NCBI GenBank assembly: GCA_910577355.1
Contig: CAJTMY010000066.1
Location: forward strand, 1-8,151
Source: an uncultured Muribaculaceae bacterium
GTDB lineage: Bacteria > Bacteroidota > Bacteroidia > Bacteroidales > Muribaculaceae
Direction of reading: 5' to 3'
Length of the DNA: 8,151 nucleotides
Of the stretch, positions 1 to 4,961 are shown piece after piece. The notes below the pieces were generated by a model. That model was not told the origin of the DNA, did not search any database, and saw nothing but the letters and a program-made list of their open reading frames with translations. The position numbers and the translations under genes are program-made. Every line of letters starts with the position of its first letter. Position 1 is the first letter of the stretch.

Positions 1-29
1 CCGAATTTATTTAATTTTTAACCTCGTCC

Positions 30-52
30 ATTTTTTAGTGGACAGTAGTGAT
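30..52 (+). repeat. Left copy of a 23-nt motif inverted at the right edge
   Basis: The core ATTTTTTAGTGGACA (30-44) is found again as its exact reverse complement at 8106-8120, and the similarity continues to 23 nt with two mismatches by hand count. The left copy also contains a short hairpin of its own: GTCCA (26-30) pairs with TGGAC (39-43). No gene follows this copy, whereas the right copy runs into the start codons of the outer-membrane barrel gene. It may be an orphan insertion-sequence end or a copied gene leader; the sequence alone does not decide. Confidence 0.6.
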
Positions 53-167
53 ATACGATTAAGAAATGTCAGGTAGCGGGCGGAAAGAAATGTGAAAGGT
101 GAGAACCCGAAGAAACCGGAACTTTGCTCCGCCCACCTTAAAGGCAAGAACCGGCTCTTTCGTTTCG

Positions 168-197
168 CAAATGTAATGATTTTTTTCGAAAAACAAG
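168..197 (-). promoter_or_regulatory. Leftward Bacteroidetes-type promoter for an off-window gene
   Basis: On the minus strand the -7 box TACATTTG (175 down to 168) fits TAnnTTTG. The -33 box TTG (196-194, within CTTG) lies 18 nt upstream, which is the expected spacing. An AT-rich stretch (200-240) lies just upstream. No plausible coding start is seen in the remaining 167 nt, so the gene served would lie left of the window with a long leader, or have a distal start. In related genomes era often follows fabH, but that gene is not visible here. Confidence 0.55.
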
Positions 198-253
198 CCG
201 CATGATGTTTATAAACATAAAAAAAATCATCATAATGGCAAAAATCGACAAAT

Positions 254-289
254 AAAATACCCCGCCAGACGCATATGGCGGGGTATTTT
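254..289 (-). terminator. Terminator after fabH
   Basis: A perfect 13-bp stem, AAAATACCCCGCC (254-266) with GGCGGGGTATTTT (277-289), encloses a 10-nt loop. It begins 23 nt beyond the fabH stop codon. Read on the minus strand the GC-rich stem ends in a T-rich tail, as in an intrinsic terminator. The A/T flanks are symmetrical, so it could also act on the plus strand. It closes the DUF177-rpmF-fabH operon. Confidence 0.9.
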
Positions 290-312
290 GTATGGTGAAG
301 TCGAGATATCTT

Positions 313-1299
313 TTACATATCCCACACGAGGTACATCGCACCCCATGTGAAGCCGGCGCCGAATGCGGTGAGCACAAGCTTGTCGCCCTTGTGGAGCTTG
401 TCCTTGTATTCGTCGAGACACAGGGGTATCGATGCGGCCGATGTGTTGCCGTAGTGCTGAATGTTCACGAGCACCTTGTCCATCGGGAACTTTGCCCGGT
501 CGGCTACGGCCTCGATGATGCGCATATTGGCCTGATGGGGTATGAGATAGTCGACGTCGTCGGCAGCAAGATCGTTGCGCTTCATCACATCGAGGGTCGA
601 CGTGAGCATGTCGGTCACAGCGTTCTTGTATACGTTGCGGCCGTCCTGGAAGAGATAGTGCTTGCCTGCGTCGAGGGTCTCCTGCGATGCGGGGAGCACC
701 GAGCCGCCGGCTTCCATGAGCAGGTGGTCGCGGCCGCGACCGTCGACATGAAGCACGGCATCGATCACACCCATACCGGGTTCTTCGGTGGGTTCGACGA
801 GCACGCATGCGGCGCCGTCGCCGAAGAGCGGACAGGTGGCACGATCGTTATAGTTGACCATCGACGACATCTTCTCGGTACATACCACGATCACCCTCTT
901 ATACAGGCCAGAGCGTATGTATGCGTTGGCATCCTGCAGAGCCACGATGAAGCCGGCGCAGGCCGCCTGGATGTCGTAGCCGTATGTATTCTTCAGCCCG
1001 GTGCCGTTGAGGATCACCGAGGCTGTGGAGGGGAAGCGGTAGTCGGGATTCGACGTGGCGCAGATGAGAAGATCGACCGTGGCGGGGTCGATATTGTATT
1101 CGGCCATCATCTTCTCGACGGCCTTGATGCCCATATACGAGGAGCCGGCGCCCTCCTTGTGGAGAATACGGCGTTCCTTGATACCTACGCGGGTTGTGAT
1201 CCATTCGTCGTTGGTGTCGACCATCTTCGACAGCATTTCGTTGTCGAGGATGTCGTCTGGGACGTATGATGCGATGGCGGATATTCGTGCGCTGAGCAT
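313..1299 (-). CDS. fabH: 3-oxoacyl-ACP synthase III (FabH)
   Basis: FabH catalyses the first condensation of type II fatty-acid synthesis in the cytosol, joining acyl-CoA to malonyl-ACP to give 3-oxoacyl-ACP. The 328-aa protein has the usual family length and the full catalytic triad: Cys114 in AACAG, His255 in PHQAN and Asn285 in GNTSAAS. The N-terminal MVDTNDEWITTRVGIKER (26-43) and C-terminal FGAGFTWG (313-320) are family signatures. The ATG start at 1299 gives an N-terminus matching the family. No strong Shine-Dalgarno site is visible, which is usual in this phylum. It is the last gene of the operon with DUF177 and rpmF, a common pairing that links lipid and ribosome synthesis. A 197-nt spacer with a hairpin and a run of 12 C in the transcript separates it from rpmF, and I see no clear TAnnTTTG promoter there, so read-through from the DUF177 promoter is likely. 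Confidence 0.96.
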   Translation of the reverse strand: MLSARISAIASYVPDDILDNEMLSKMVDTNDEWITTRVGIKERRILHKEGAGSSYMGIKAVEKMMAEYNIDPATVDLLICATSNPDYRFPSTASVILNGTGLKNTYGYDIQAACAGFIVALQDANAYIRSGLYKRVIVVCTEKMSSMVNYNDRATCPLFGDGAACVLVEPTEEPGMGVIDAVLHVDGRGRDHLLMEAGGSVLPASQETLDAGKHYLFQDGRNVYKNAVTDMLTSTLDVMKRNDLAADDVDYLIPHQANMRIIEAVADRAKFPMDKVLVNIQHYGNTSAASIPLCLDEYKDKLHKGDKLVLTAFGAGFTWGAMYLVWDM

Positions 1300-1336
1300 A
1301 GTGGGGACTTTATTTTGAAATTGGTATGGTTATTAA

Positions 1337-1348
1337 GGGGGGGGGGGG
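1337..1348. repeat. 12-G homopolymer tract upstream of fabH
   Basis: Twelve consecutive G on the plus strand (12 C in the operon transcript) lie 37 nt upstream of the fabH start codon, in the untranslated spacer. Such runs are prone to slipped-strand length change. Here it cannot shift a reading frame but could alter leader structure or spacing. Confidence 0.9.
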
Positions 1349-1397
1349 AGCGGCAGTAGCGGACATCTCCGCCATACCGAAACGATACATATGGATA

Positions 1398-1470
1398 ATG
1401 AAAAACCGATCCTTCGACGCTCCGCGCGCTGCCGGAGCGATTGCGCGGAGGGTTAAAGGAGGTTTTTCAT
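1398..1470. repeat. 73-nt nested inverted repeat in the rpmF-fabH spacer
   Basis: Outer 10-bp arms ATGAAAAACC (1398-1407) and GGTTTTTCAT (1461-1470) are perfect complements. Inside them TCCTT (1410-1414) pairs with AAGGA (1456-1460), and CTCCGCGC (1420-1427) pairs with GCGCGGAG (1443-1450), about 23 bp in all with small internal loops. On the minus-strand transcript this forms a long hairpin 28 nt downstream of the rpmF stop and about 100 nt before fabH. It could be an RNA processing or stability element, an attenuator, or a small dispersed palindromic repeat. Confidence 0.8.
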
Positions 1471-1480
1471 CTCCGTGATT

Positions 1481-1500
1481 CTGATTGACCGGCCAATCAG
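1481..1500. repeat. Small inverted repeat over the rpmF stop codon
   Basis: CTGATTG (1481-1487) and CAATCAG (1494-1500) are perfect 7-bp arms around a 6-nt loop, and the rpmF stop codon (1497-1499) lies inside the right arm. It has no T-tract, so it is not a standard terminator. It may end translation in a structured region or stabilise the 3' end of the upstream message. Confidence 0.5.
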
Positions 1501-1682
1501 AGGGCGGCGTCTTTTACGATGGCCTGTTTGCCGCGGTAGTAGCCACATTCGCCACATACGGTGTGGTAGATGTGCCATGCGCCGCAGTTGGGGCAGAGAG
1601 CGAGCGTGGGCTCTACAGCCTTGTCGTGAGTACGACGCTTCGCGGTGCGGGTTTTGGATTGTTTGCGTTTAGGATGTGCCAT
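1497..1682 (-). CDS. rpmF: 50S ribosomal protein L32
   Basis: L32 is a small zinc-binding protein of the large ribosomal subunit. The 61-aa product begins MAHPKRKQSKTRTAKRRTHD, the basic N-terminus of the family. It then shows the zinc ribbon C30-P-N-C33 and C43-G-E-C46, so this is a four-cysteine form. Its length is typical. It lies 62 nt downstream of the DUF177 gene and is probably cotranscribed with it, as in most bacteria where yceD and rpmF are adjacent. The ATG at 1682 is the only sensible start. Confidence 0.97.
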   Translation of the reverse strand: MAHPKRKQSKTRTAKRRTHDKAVEPTLALCPNCGAWHIYHTVCGECGYYRGKQAIVKDAAL

Positions 1683-1744
1683 TGTTGCTTATTGTTATTT
1701 GTTGTTGTTCCTGAAAAAAGGTTGAAAGAGGAGTCGTTGTATGG

Positions 1745-2332
1745 TCATTCGGCCGAGTCATCACCTCCGAGGCCGCGCAGTGCATCCCATCGCGGGTCGG
1801 ATGTCGGCGCCGCGGCATCATCGGCGGCATCGATCGAGTCGAGCATCTCGTCCTCGAGCTCGGCATCCTCTCCGGTGCCGTGCGCGCGGTGCTTCTTGAG
1901 CAGGGCGCTCATGGCGCGGTTGCACTTGCCGAGCGGATGAACATGTTTGATTGGTATGACGAGAACTACGGTATCGAAGAGCATATATGCCACATTCACG
2001 TAGCTGTCGCTATGCGGTATGACGATCAGATCATCACTTTCATCGTTGTAGTCGTCACCATACTCGACGCCCACTTCATATGAAGTGTCGATAGGCAGCA
2101 CCAGATCGTCGAGACAACGGTCGCACAGCATGGTGACGGTACCGGTGATCTTGAACGCAAGACGGTAAAGGTCGTTGCGGTAAGTCACCGTGAGATGCAC
2201 ATCAAGGTCGGCGTCGCGGACGTCGGCATACTCCATATTGACAAAGAACTGCTTGTCGAGCCGATAGTCGAACTCGTGCGTGCCCTCGGCCAATGTCTTG
2301 AGCGGCAATTTATATGCTGTGAACTTTCCCAT
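1745..2332 (-). CDS. DUF177 / YceD family protein
   Basis: Members of this family (YceD in E. coli) are encoded next to rpmF and are linked to large-subunit ribosome or 23S rRNA maturation; their exact activity is not settled. The 195-aa product has the family's C70-D-R-C73 pair in a beta-rich core, a third cysteine at 137, a very acidic linker (about 155-180) and the closing motif DPRWDAL (179-185) typical of Bacteroidetes members. The frame stays open upstream to 2533, but the ATG at 2332 is chosen because a strong promoter lies at 2357-2387, between the two candidates, and because MGKFTAYKLPLK matches the expected family start. It is the first gene of the leftward operon DUF177-rpmF-fabH. 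Confidence 0.93.
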   Translation of the reverse strand: MGKFTAYKLPLKTLAEGTHEFDYRLDKQFFVNMEYADVRDADLDVHLTVTYRNDLYRLAFKITGTVTMLCDRCLDDLVLPIDTSYEVGVEYGDDYNDESDDLIVIPHSDSYVNVAYMLFDTVVLVIPIKHVHPLGKCNRAMSALLKKHRAHGTGEDAELEDEMLDSIDAADDAAAPTSDPRWDALRGLGGDDSAE

Positions 2333-2356
2333 ACATGCGCTTGGTGAAAAACTTTG

Positions 2357-2387
2357 CAAAGTTACGCAATATCCGCGAAATGTCAAA
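2357..2387 (-). promoter_or_regulatory. Promoter of the DUF177-rpmF-fabH operon
   Basis: The minus strand reads TTTG-N19-TAACTTTG: the -33 box is at 2387-2384 and the -7 box at 2364-2357, a near-perfect match to the Bacteroidetes primary-sigma promoter. The start codon at 2332 follows 24 nt after the -7 box, giving a short leader. This placement fixes the start of the DUF177 gene. Confidence 0.88.
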
Positions 2388-2534
2388 GTTTTAATCAAAA
2401 AAATGGTTAAAGCGCCGCGCGGCACACCGCTTTTTGCAGTTTCCGCATACATAACGGATGTGAGCGAGCGGCGATATCCCGGGCTGAAAAGATGTTTGCG
2501 ACATACTCCGACAAGCCCCATCCTGGCACACAAA
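2388..2534. other. Spacer between operon promoter and transposase unit
   Basis: No gene is visible. AAAGCG (2409-2414) and CGCTTT (2428-2433) could form a stem over a GC-rich loop, followed by T's on the plus strand, but no plus-strand gene lies upstream of it. At 2491-2504 a short hairpin-like word beginning GATGTTTGCGACAT resembles a decayed copy of the outermost hairpin of the transposase unit. Nothing else was recognised. Confidence 0.5.
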
Positions 2535-2643
2535 GATGTTCGCAGAACATCGATTTACGGATAGCCCGGTACACCGTAGCCTGCGGAGGTGTGCCGGGTT
2601 ACGATATCACCCGCAACATGGCGTTCGTAGAACGCCGATTTAA
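2535..2643. repeat. Left 109-nt hairpin arm of the RAYT-like unit
   Basis: The arm holds three hairpins in a row. H1 is GATGTTC-GCA-GAACATC (2535-2551). H2 has 11-bp arms at 2565-2575 and 2588-2598 with one T-G wobble. H3 is GGCGTTC-GTA-GAACGCC (2620-2636). H1 and H3 share one layout: a 7-bp stem, a G-N-A loop and the tail GATTTA. They differ at two stem positions, both by compensating pairs. The arm matches the reverse complement of 3142-3250 at about 94 of 109 positions by hand count. A half copy of H3 with its tail (AACGCCGATTT) recurs at 2646-2656. This is the organisation of REP/BIME repeats next to RAYT transposases or the subterminal hairpins of IS200/IS605. Confidence 0.88.
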
Positions 2644-2653
2644 TCAACGCCGA

Positions 2654-2685
2654 TTTGCATTAATGACATGGATTGATTAATTTTG
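2654..2685 (+). promoter_or_regulatory. Promoter of the transposase gene
   Basis: TTTG (2654-2657), a 20-nt spacer and TAATTTTG (2678-2685) fit the Bacteroidetes promoter pattern. The -7 box ends only 4 nt before the ATG at 2690, so a transcript from here would begin at or inside the start codon. That implies a leaderless message, or translation only from longer upstream transcripts. Confidence 0.6.
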
Positions 2686-2689
2686 CATC

Positions 2690-3145
2690 ATGAGCCATAG
2701 CAAATCTCTGTATCATATCACGTTCTGCCCGTGGAAACGGATGAAGGTCATAAATGAAGAGCACGAACGCGAACTTTATAAATTCATCTACGATTTTTCG
2801 GAAAAACGGGGAGTCAAGGTGTGGAGGATCGGCGGTATGCCCGACCATGTCCACCTCCTGTGCAGCATTCCGCCAAAGTTAGCGGTGGCCGACTACATGA
2901 AGCTCATGAAAACAGAATCGAGCAAATTCATGCGCGCCAACCCTCATTTTCCGGAATGGCGGGGATGGGCTGAAAAATACAGCCATGTGACAGTCGATTA
3001 TTGCACACGCCAAACCCGTATAGATTACATAAAGAATCAGAAACAGCATCATGCGCGTGTAAGCTTTGAGGATGAATATCGCGCTTTTCTCCGTAAATAT
3101 GATTTTCCGGAGGATACTCCGTTGCTTGGCGACGATCCTGTTTAA
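2690..3145 (+). CDS. IS200/IS605-family Y1 transposase (RAYT-like)
   Basis: This is a single-strand DNA transposase of the HUH superfamily, which cuts and rejoins DNA next to hairpins through one tyrosine. The 151-aa length equals that of IS200-type TnpA. The HUH motif is H53-V-H55 in GMPDHVHLLCSIP (49-61). The likely nucleophile is Tyr113 in DYIKNQKQHH (112-121), followed by the family tail VSFEDEYRAFLRKY. The N-terminal SLYHITFCPW (6-15) is the first beta strand of the fold, which supports the ATG at 2690. The protein is intact with no frameshift, so it may be active. It lies alone between inverted hairpin arms with no tnpB beside it. RAYTs and IS200 TnpAs share this fold; the hairpin arms favour a RAYT-like role. 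Confidence 0.92.
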   Translation: MSHSKSLYHITFCPWKRMKVINEEHERELYKFIYDFSEKRGVKVWRIGGMPDHVHLLCSIPPKLAVADYMKLMKTESSKFMRANPHFPEWRGWAEKYSHVTVDYCTRQTRIDYIKNQKQHHARVSFEDEYRAFLRKYDFPEDTPLLGDDPV

Positions 3146-3250
3146 ATCGGCGTACTACGCACGCCACATTGCGGGGGACTCCCTTACCCGGCACACCTCC
3201 GCAAGCTTCGGTGTACCGGGCTATCCGTAAATCGATGTGCTCCGCACATC
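3142..3250. repeat. Right 109-nt hairpin arm of the RAYT-like unit
   Basis: This is the inverted counterpart of 2535-2643. Its outer hairpin, GATGTGC-TCC-GCACATC (3234-3250), has swapped one T-A pair of the left copy for G-C while keeping a perfect stem. H2 has arms at 3187-3197 and 3210-3220. H3 (3149-3165) keeps its stem on the minus strand with a G-T wobble. Most other differences fall in the linker between H2 and H3. The arm ends 35 nt before the next gene's start codon. Confidence 0.88.
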
Positions 3251-3285
3251 TCTCCAATTTTAAATTAAAACTCTAAAATCATCAC

Positions 3286-3978
3286 ATGGGCAGCAAGAAC
3301 AGCGAATGGCGCGCCGCAGCCGACGACCTCGGCAAGATGGGCCGCCAGAATGCCGGCGACACACAAAACCGGCCGGAGACTGCCGGCCTCGCCGACCCGG
3401 CAGCCGCAAACCGTCGCAAACCGCGGCGGCGTGGCGTCAAGATAACATTGATGGTGCTGGCATCGACACTCGCGATATTTTGCCTCGCCGGCATCTCGGC
3501 CATGAGCGAGCTCACCTTCATGCCCGCATGGATACCGTGGACGATCGCCATAGCCACAGCCCTCGGCACCTCCATGTGGGGACACCTCGTGTGGCGGTGG
3601 ATCACCGGATGTGGCAGGATGTGGCTCAACTATATCCTCCACACTGCCATGGCGAGCCTGATGATATGCTGCGCGATATACCTCGGCAACCAGCTCGGCG
3701 CATCCGACCGCGGCGACACCGCAGTGGCCACGGTGACAAAGGTATACAGCGAGACCCGCTACCACAGCAAGCGCATAGCACGCAACCGATACGTGCGTGG
3801 AGAACCGTACAAGGTGTATTTCGCCTCGCTGCGCTTCGAAAACGGCCTCGAACGCGACATACCGATAAGCGACTCTCGCTACCGTCGCCTGCGCCCCGAC
3901 ATGATACTCGGCGTGGGCGTGAGCCGCGGCGGTCTTGGCTACGACGTGATACGGCCTTACGACATCAAGGCTTATTAG
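3286..3978 (+). CDS. Hypothetical three-helix membrane protein
   Basis: I do not recognise this 230-aa protein. Residues 1-50 are polar and end in a strongly basic patch (NRRKPRRRG, 42-50). Three hydrophobic segments follow, at about 51-73, 80-104 and 113-136. A soluble C-terminal domain of about 90 residues (140-230) has alternating strands such as ATVTKVYSETRY and YKVYFASLRFENG, a pattern seen in small envelope proteins resembling DUF3592-type folds (weak resemblance). The ATG at 3286 lies 35 nt after the transposase unit, and no TAnnTTTG box is visible in that short AT-rich gap. The unit may therefore have displaced its promoter, or it may depend on read-through. The stop codon TAG is completed by the first base of the adjacent MITE; the rebuilt pre-insertion site reads TAA at the same codon, so the protein is unchanged. 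Confidence 0.75.
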   Translation: MGSKNSEWRAAADDLGKMGRQNAGDTQNRPETAGLADPAAANRRKPRRRGVKITLMVLASTLAIFCLAGISAMSELTFMPAWIPWTIAIATALGTSMWGHLVWRWITGCGRMWLNYILHTAMASLMICCAIYLGNQLGASDRGDTAVATVTKVYSETRYHSKRIARNRYVRGEPYKVYFASLRFENGLERDIPISDSRYRRLRPDMILGVGVSRGGLGYDVIRPYDIKAY

Positions 3979-4010
3979 AGGGTGTTTAATAATAAATGTT
4001 AAGATCAGGG
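3978..4010 (+). repeat. MITE left terminal inverted repeat
   Basis: This 33-bp terminus is identical, inverted, to 4292-4324. It overlaps the last base of the stop codon of the upstream membrane-protein gene. Confidence 0.92.
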
Positions 4011-4106
4011 CGGTCGCTCGTCGAGCAGATTTTCGTTTGTGATGAGGGAGTTATGGGGTTCCATAACGACCGAAGAACAAACGGAAATATGCCGACGAGC
4101 GGCCGT
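4011..4106. repeat. 96-nt internal stem-loop of the MITE
   Basis: CGGTCGCTCGTCG (4011-4023) pairs with CGACGAGCGGCCG (4094-4106) with one wobble. CGTTTGT (4034-4040) pairs with ACAAACG (4077-4083). An apical hairpin, GTTATGG-GGTT-CCATAAC (4050-4067), is perfect. Such a structure next to one terminus could be a transposase recognition feature or a folded RNA if transcribed. Confidence 0.75.
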
Positions 4107-4291
4107 TCAAGGGTATTGTATTTCATATTTTAATATATTCTGTCAACTGATTTGTATTTTCGGCGATGGGGTGCTTGATGTCAAAATTACATCCGTATCG
4201 CATATCTTGGCCGCTTTTTACCTTGTTCCTCAGTCGTGTACATCAAGTACACTCCTTCGCCACAAGTCAAAAATCGACTCAACATATGCGA

Positions 4292-4324
4292 CCCTGATCT
4301 TAACATTTATTATTAAACACCCTC
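4292..4324 (-). repeat. MITE right terminal inverted repeat
   Basis: This is the exact complement of 3978-4010. Read leftward it encodes the last residues and stop codon of the holin-like gene (RVFNNKC). Confidence 0.92.
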
Positions 4325-4779
4325 TTAAAGTCGGGAAGGTCGGACGGGTCAATGTGCCGGGCAGCCTTATCGGCGAGATAACGGCCGGCGGCACGTGCCC
4401 ATGGGTGAGGATTGGCCGTGGCCTCGTTCTCGAGGATCGACACGGCTTGCCAGAAACATATCACCGCCGCCACCAGTTTGAGTAGATGTATCCATTCGCC
4501 CACAACCACCTGCTCCACAACGGAGGCGAGTGCCAGCGCGGCATATATGCGCAGCAGTGTGCCGACAACACGTCCGAAACGCGCCGAACTGAATTTGAGA
4601 CGCTGCCGGGCAGTGGGACGCCTGCGGCCCAGACGCCGGGCCAGCCGGCGGGCGGTATACACATCGGCAAGCACCATACAGGTGCACGCGGCGCCAAACG
4701 GCAGCGCCGGTCCGAAAACAGCCCAGGCCCACCCGCCGAGAGCTGCTACGACACTTTTGATAATGAGTGTTTTTTCCAT
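4300..4779 (-). CDS. Holin-like small membrane protein with MITE-derived C-terminus
   Basis: The 159-aa protein has hydrophobic segments at about 5-23, 26-42, 68-88 and 95-113, with a basic loop (44-60) between the pairs. The motif VSILENEA (113-120) followed by a Pro-containing segment, and the charged LADVYTARR (37-45) after the second helix, resemble Bacteroidetes phage holin-family proteins (similarity judged by eye). Holins form inner-membrane pores, but no lysis gene or other phage gene is nearby, so this may be a domesticated copy. The ATG at 4779 is preferred over the longer reading to 4953 because the -7 box TACCTTTG lies at 4802-4809. Residues 153-159 (RVFNNKC) and the stop codon come from the MITE. 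The rebuilt pre-insertion sequence would end with NKP instead. Confidence 0.68.
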   Translation of the reverse strand: MEKTLIIKSVVAALGGWAWAVFGPALPFGAACTCMVLADVYTARRLARRLGRRRPTARQRLKFSSARFGRVVGTLLRIYAALALASVVEQVVVGEWIHLLKLVAAVICFWQAVSILENEATANPHPWARAAGRYLADKAARHIDPSDLPDFKRVFNNKC

Positions 4780-4801
4780 AAGACGATAAATTTGATATGT
4801 G

Positions 4802-4809
4802 CAAAGGTA
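4802..4809 (-). promoter_or_regulatory. -7 box of the holin-like gene
   Basis: TACCTTTG on the minus strand fits TAnnTTTG and lies 22 nt upstream of the ATG at 4779. No good -33 TTTG is seen at the usual spacing, so this is a partial match. It supports the shorter start for the gene. Confidence 0.55.
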
Positions 4810-4932
4810 GCACCTCATCATATCGCCCGAATTCGTAAACCGTAAATCACACCAAATTGACGAAAACAAGACATACGGCAGAAATATCTGGACAAAAATT
4901 CTAAAAGGGCGAATAATCACCCAAATTATTTG

Positions 4933-4940
4933 TAACTTTG
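4933..4940 (+). promoter_or_regulatory. -7 box of the AraC-family gene
   Basis: TAACTTTG fits the Bacteroidetes -7 consensus exactly and lies 21 nt before the ATG at 4962. No clear -33 box is present, which is common for promoters needing an activator. It is divergent from the holin-like gene's promoter, and the two -7 boxes are about 123 nt apart. Confidence 0.65.
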
Positions 4941-4961
4941 TCGAATAAGACACAGCTAACG

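Larger units (their letters stand above)
2535..3250 (+). mobile_element. IS200-like / REP-associated transposase unit (716 bp)
   Basis: The unit consists of a single Y1 HUH transposase gene (2690-3145) between two long inverted hairpin arms. The transposase stop codon lies within the inner edge of the right arm. No target duplication is visible at the outer edges, as expected for IS200/IS605-type elements, which move as single strands. Classical IS200 elements have short subterminal hairpins rather than 109-nt inverted arms with about 86% identity, so this looks more like a RAYT with flanking REP clusters or a related, possibly undescribed, Bacteroidales group. The true outer limits are uncertain by a few bases. 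Confidence 0.8.
3978..4324. mobile_element. 347-bp MITE with perfect 33-bp terminal inverted repeats
   Basis: The left end 3978-4010 begins GAGGGTGTTTAATAATAAAT and is perfectly complementary to 4292-4324. TTA flanks both ends (3975-3977 and 4325-4327), consistent with a 3-bp target duplication such as some IS5-group transposases make. There is no transposase gene inside. The interior has a strong stem-loop at 4011-4106, a 6-bp hairpin GTGTAC-ATCAA-GTACAC (4236-4252) and only short ORFs, for example 32 codons on the minus strand (4285-4187). It sits exactly between two convergent genes. Perfect repeats suggest recent movement by a transposase supplied elsewhere in the genome. Confidence 0.88.

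Noticed and set aside
292..1269. Long plus-strand open frame of 325 codons opposite fabH
   Set aside because: It is the antisense shadow of fabH, whose product has all catalytic motifs. The plus-strand product has no recognisable domain.
1453..1463. Strong Shine-Dalgarno-like AAAGGAGGT on the plus strand
   Set aside because: It is followed by no plus-strand gene, lies inside the nested inverted repeat and is explained by that stem.
2409..2435. Stem followed by T's that looks like a plus-strand terminator
   Set aside because: No plus-strand gene lies upstream to terminate, and the stem is short with a long loop.
2333..2533. N-terminal extension of the DUF177 protein to an upstream ATG
   Set aside because: It would place the operon promoter inside the coding region, and the added residues do not resemble the family.
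2535..3250. CRISPR-like array from repeated hairpins
   Set aside because: The repeats are inverted arms around a transposase, not regularly spaced direct repeats with unique spacers.
3306..3989. Alternative plus-strand frame of 227 codons overlapping the three-helix membrane protein
   Set aside because: Its product is dominated by Arg, Pro and His, as out-of-frame GC-rich DNA gives. The 3286 frame has coherent transmembrane segments.
4187..4285. 32-codon minus-strand ORF inside the MITE
   Set aside because: It is too short, has no promoter or family match, and may be a leftover of an ancestral insertion sequence. It is described with the MITE but not called as a gene.
4039..4485. Plus-strand open frame of 148 codons running out of the MITE into the holin-like gene
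   Set aside because: It crosses the MITE boundary and reads antisense through the neighbouring gene. No family features are visible.
4780..4953. N-terminal extension of the holin-like protein
   Set aside because: The TACCTTTG box at 4802-4809 lies within the extension, and the frame there runs through the divergent regulator's promoter.
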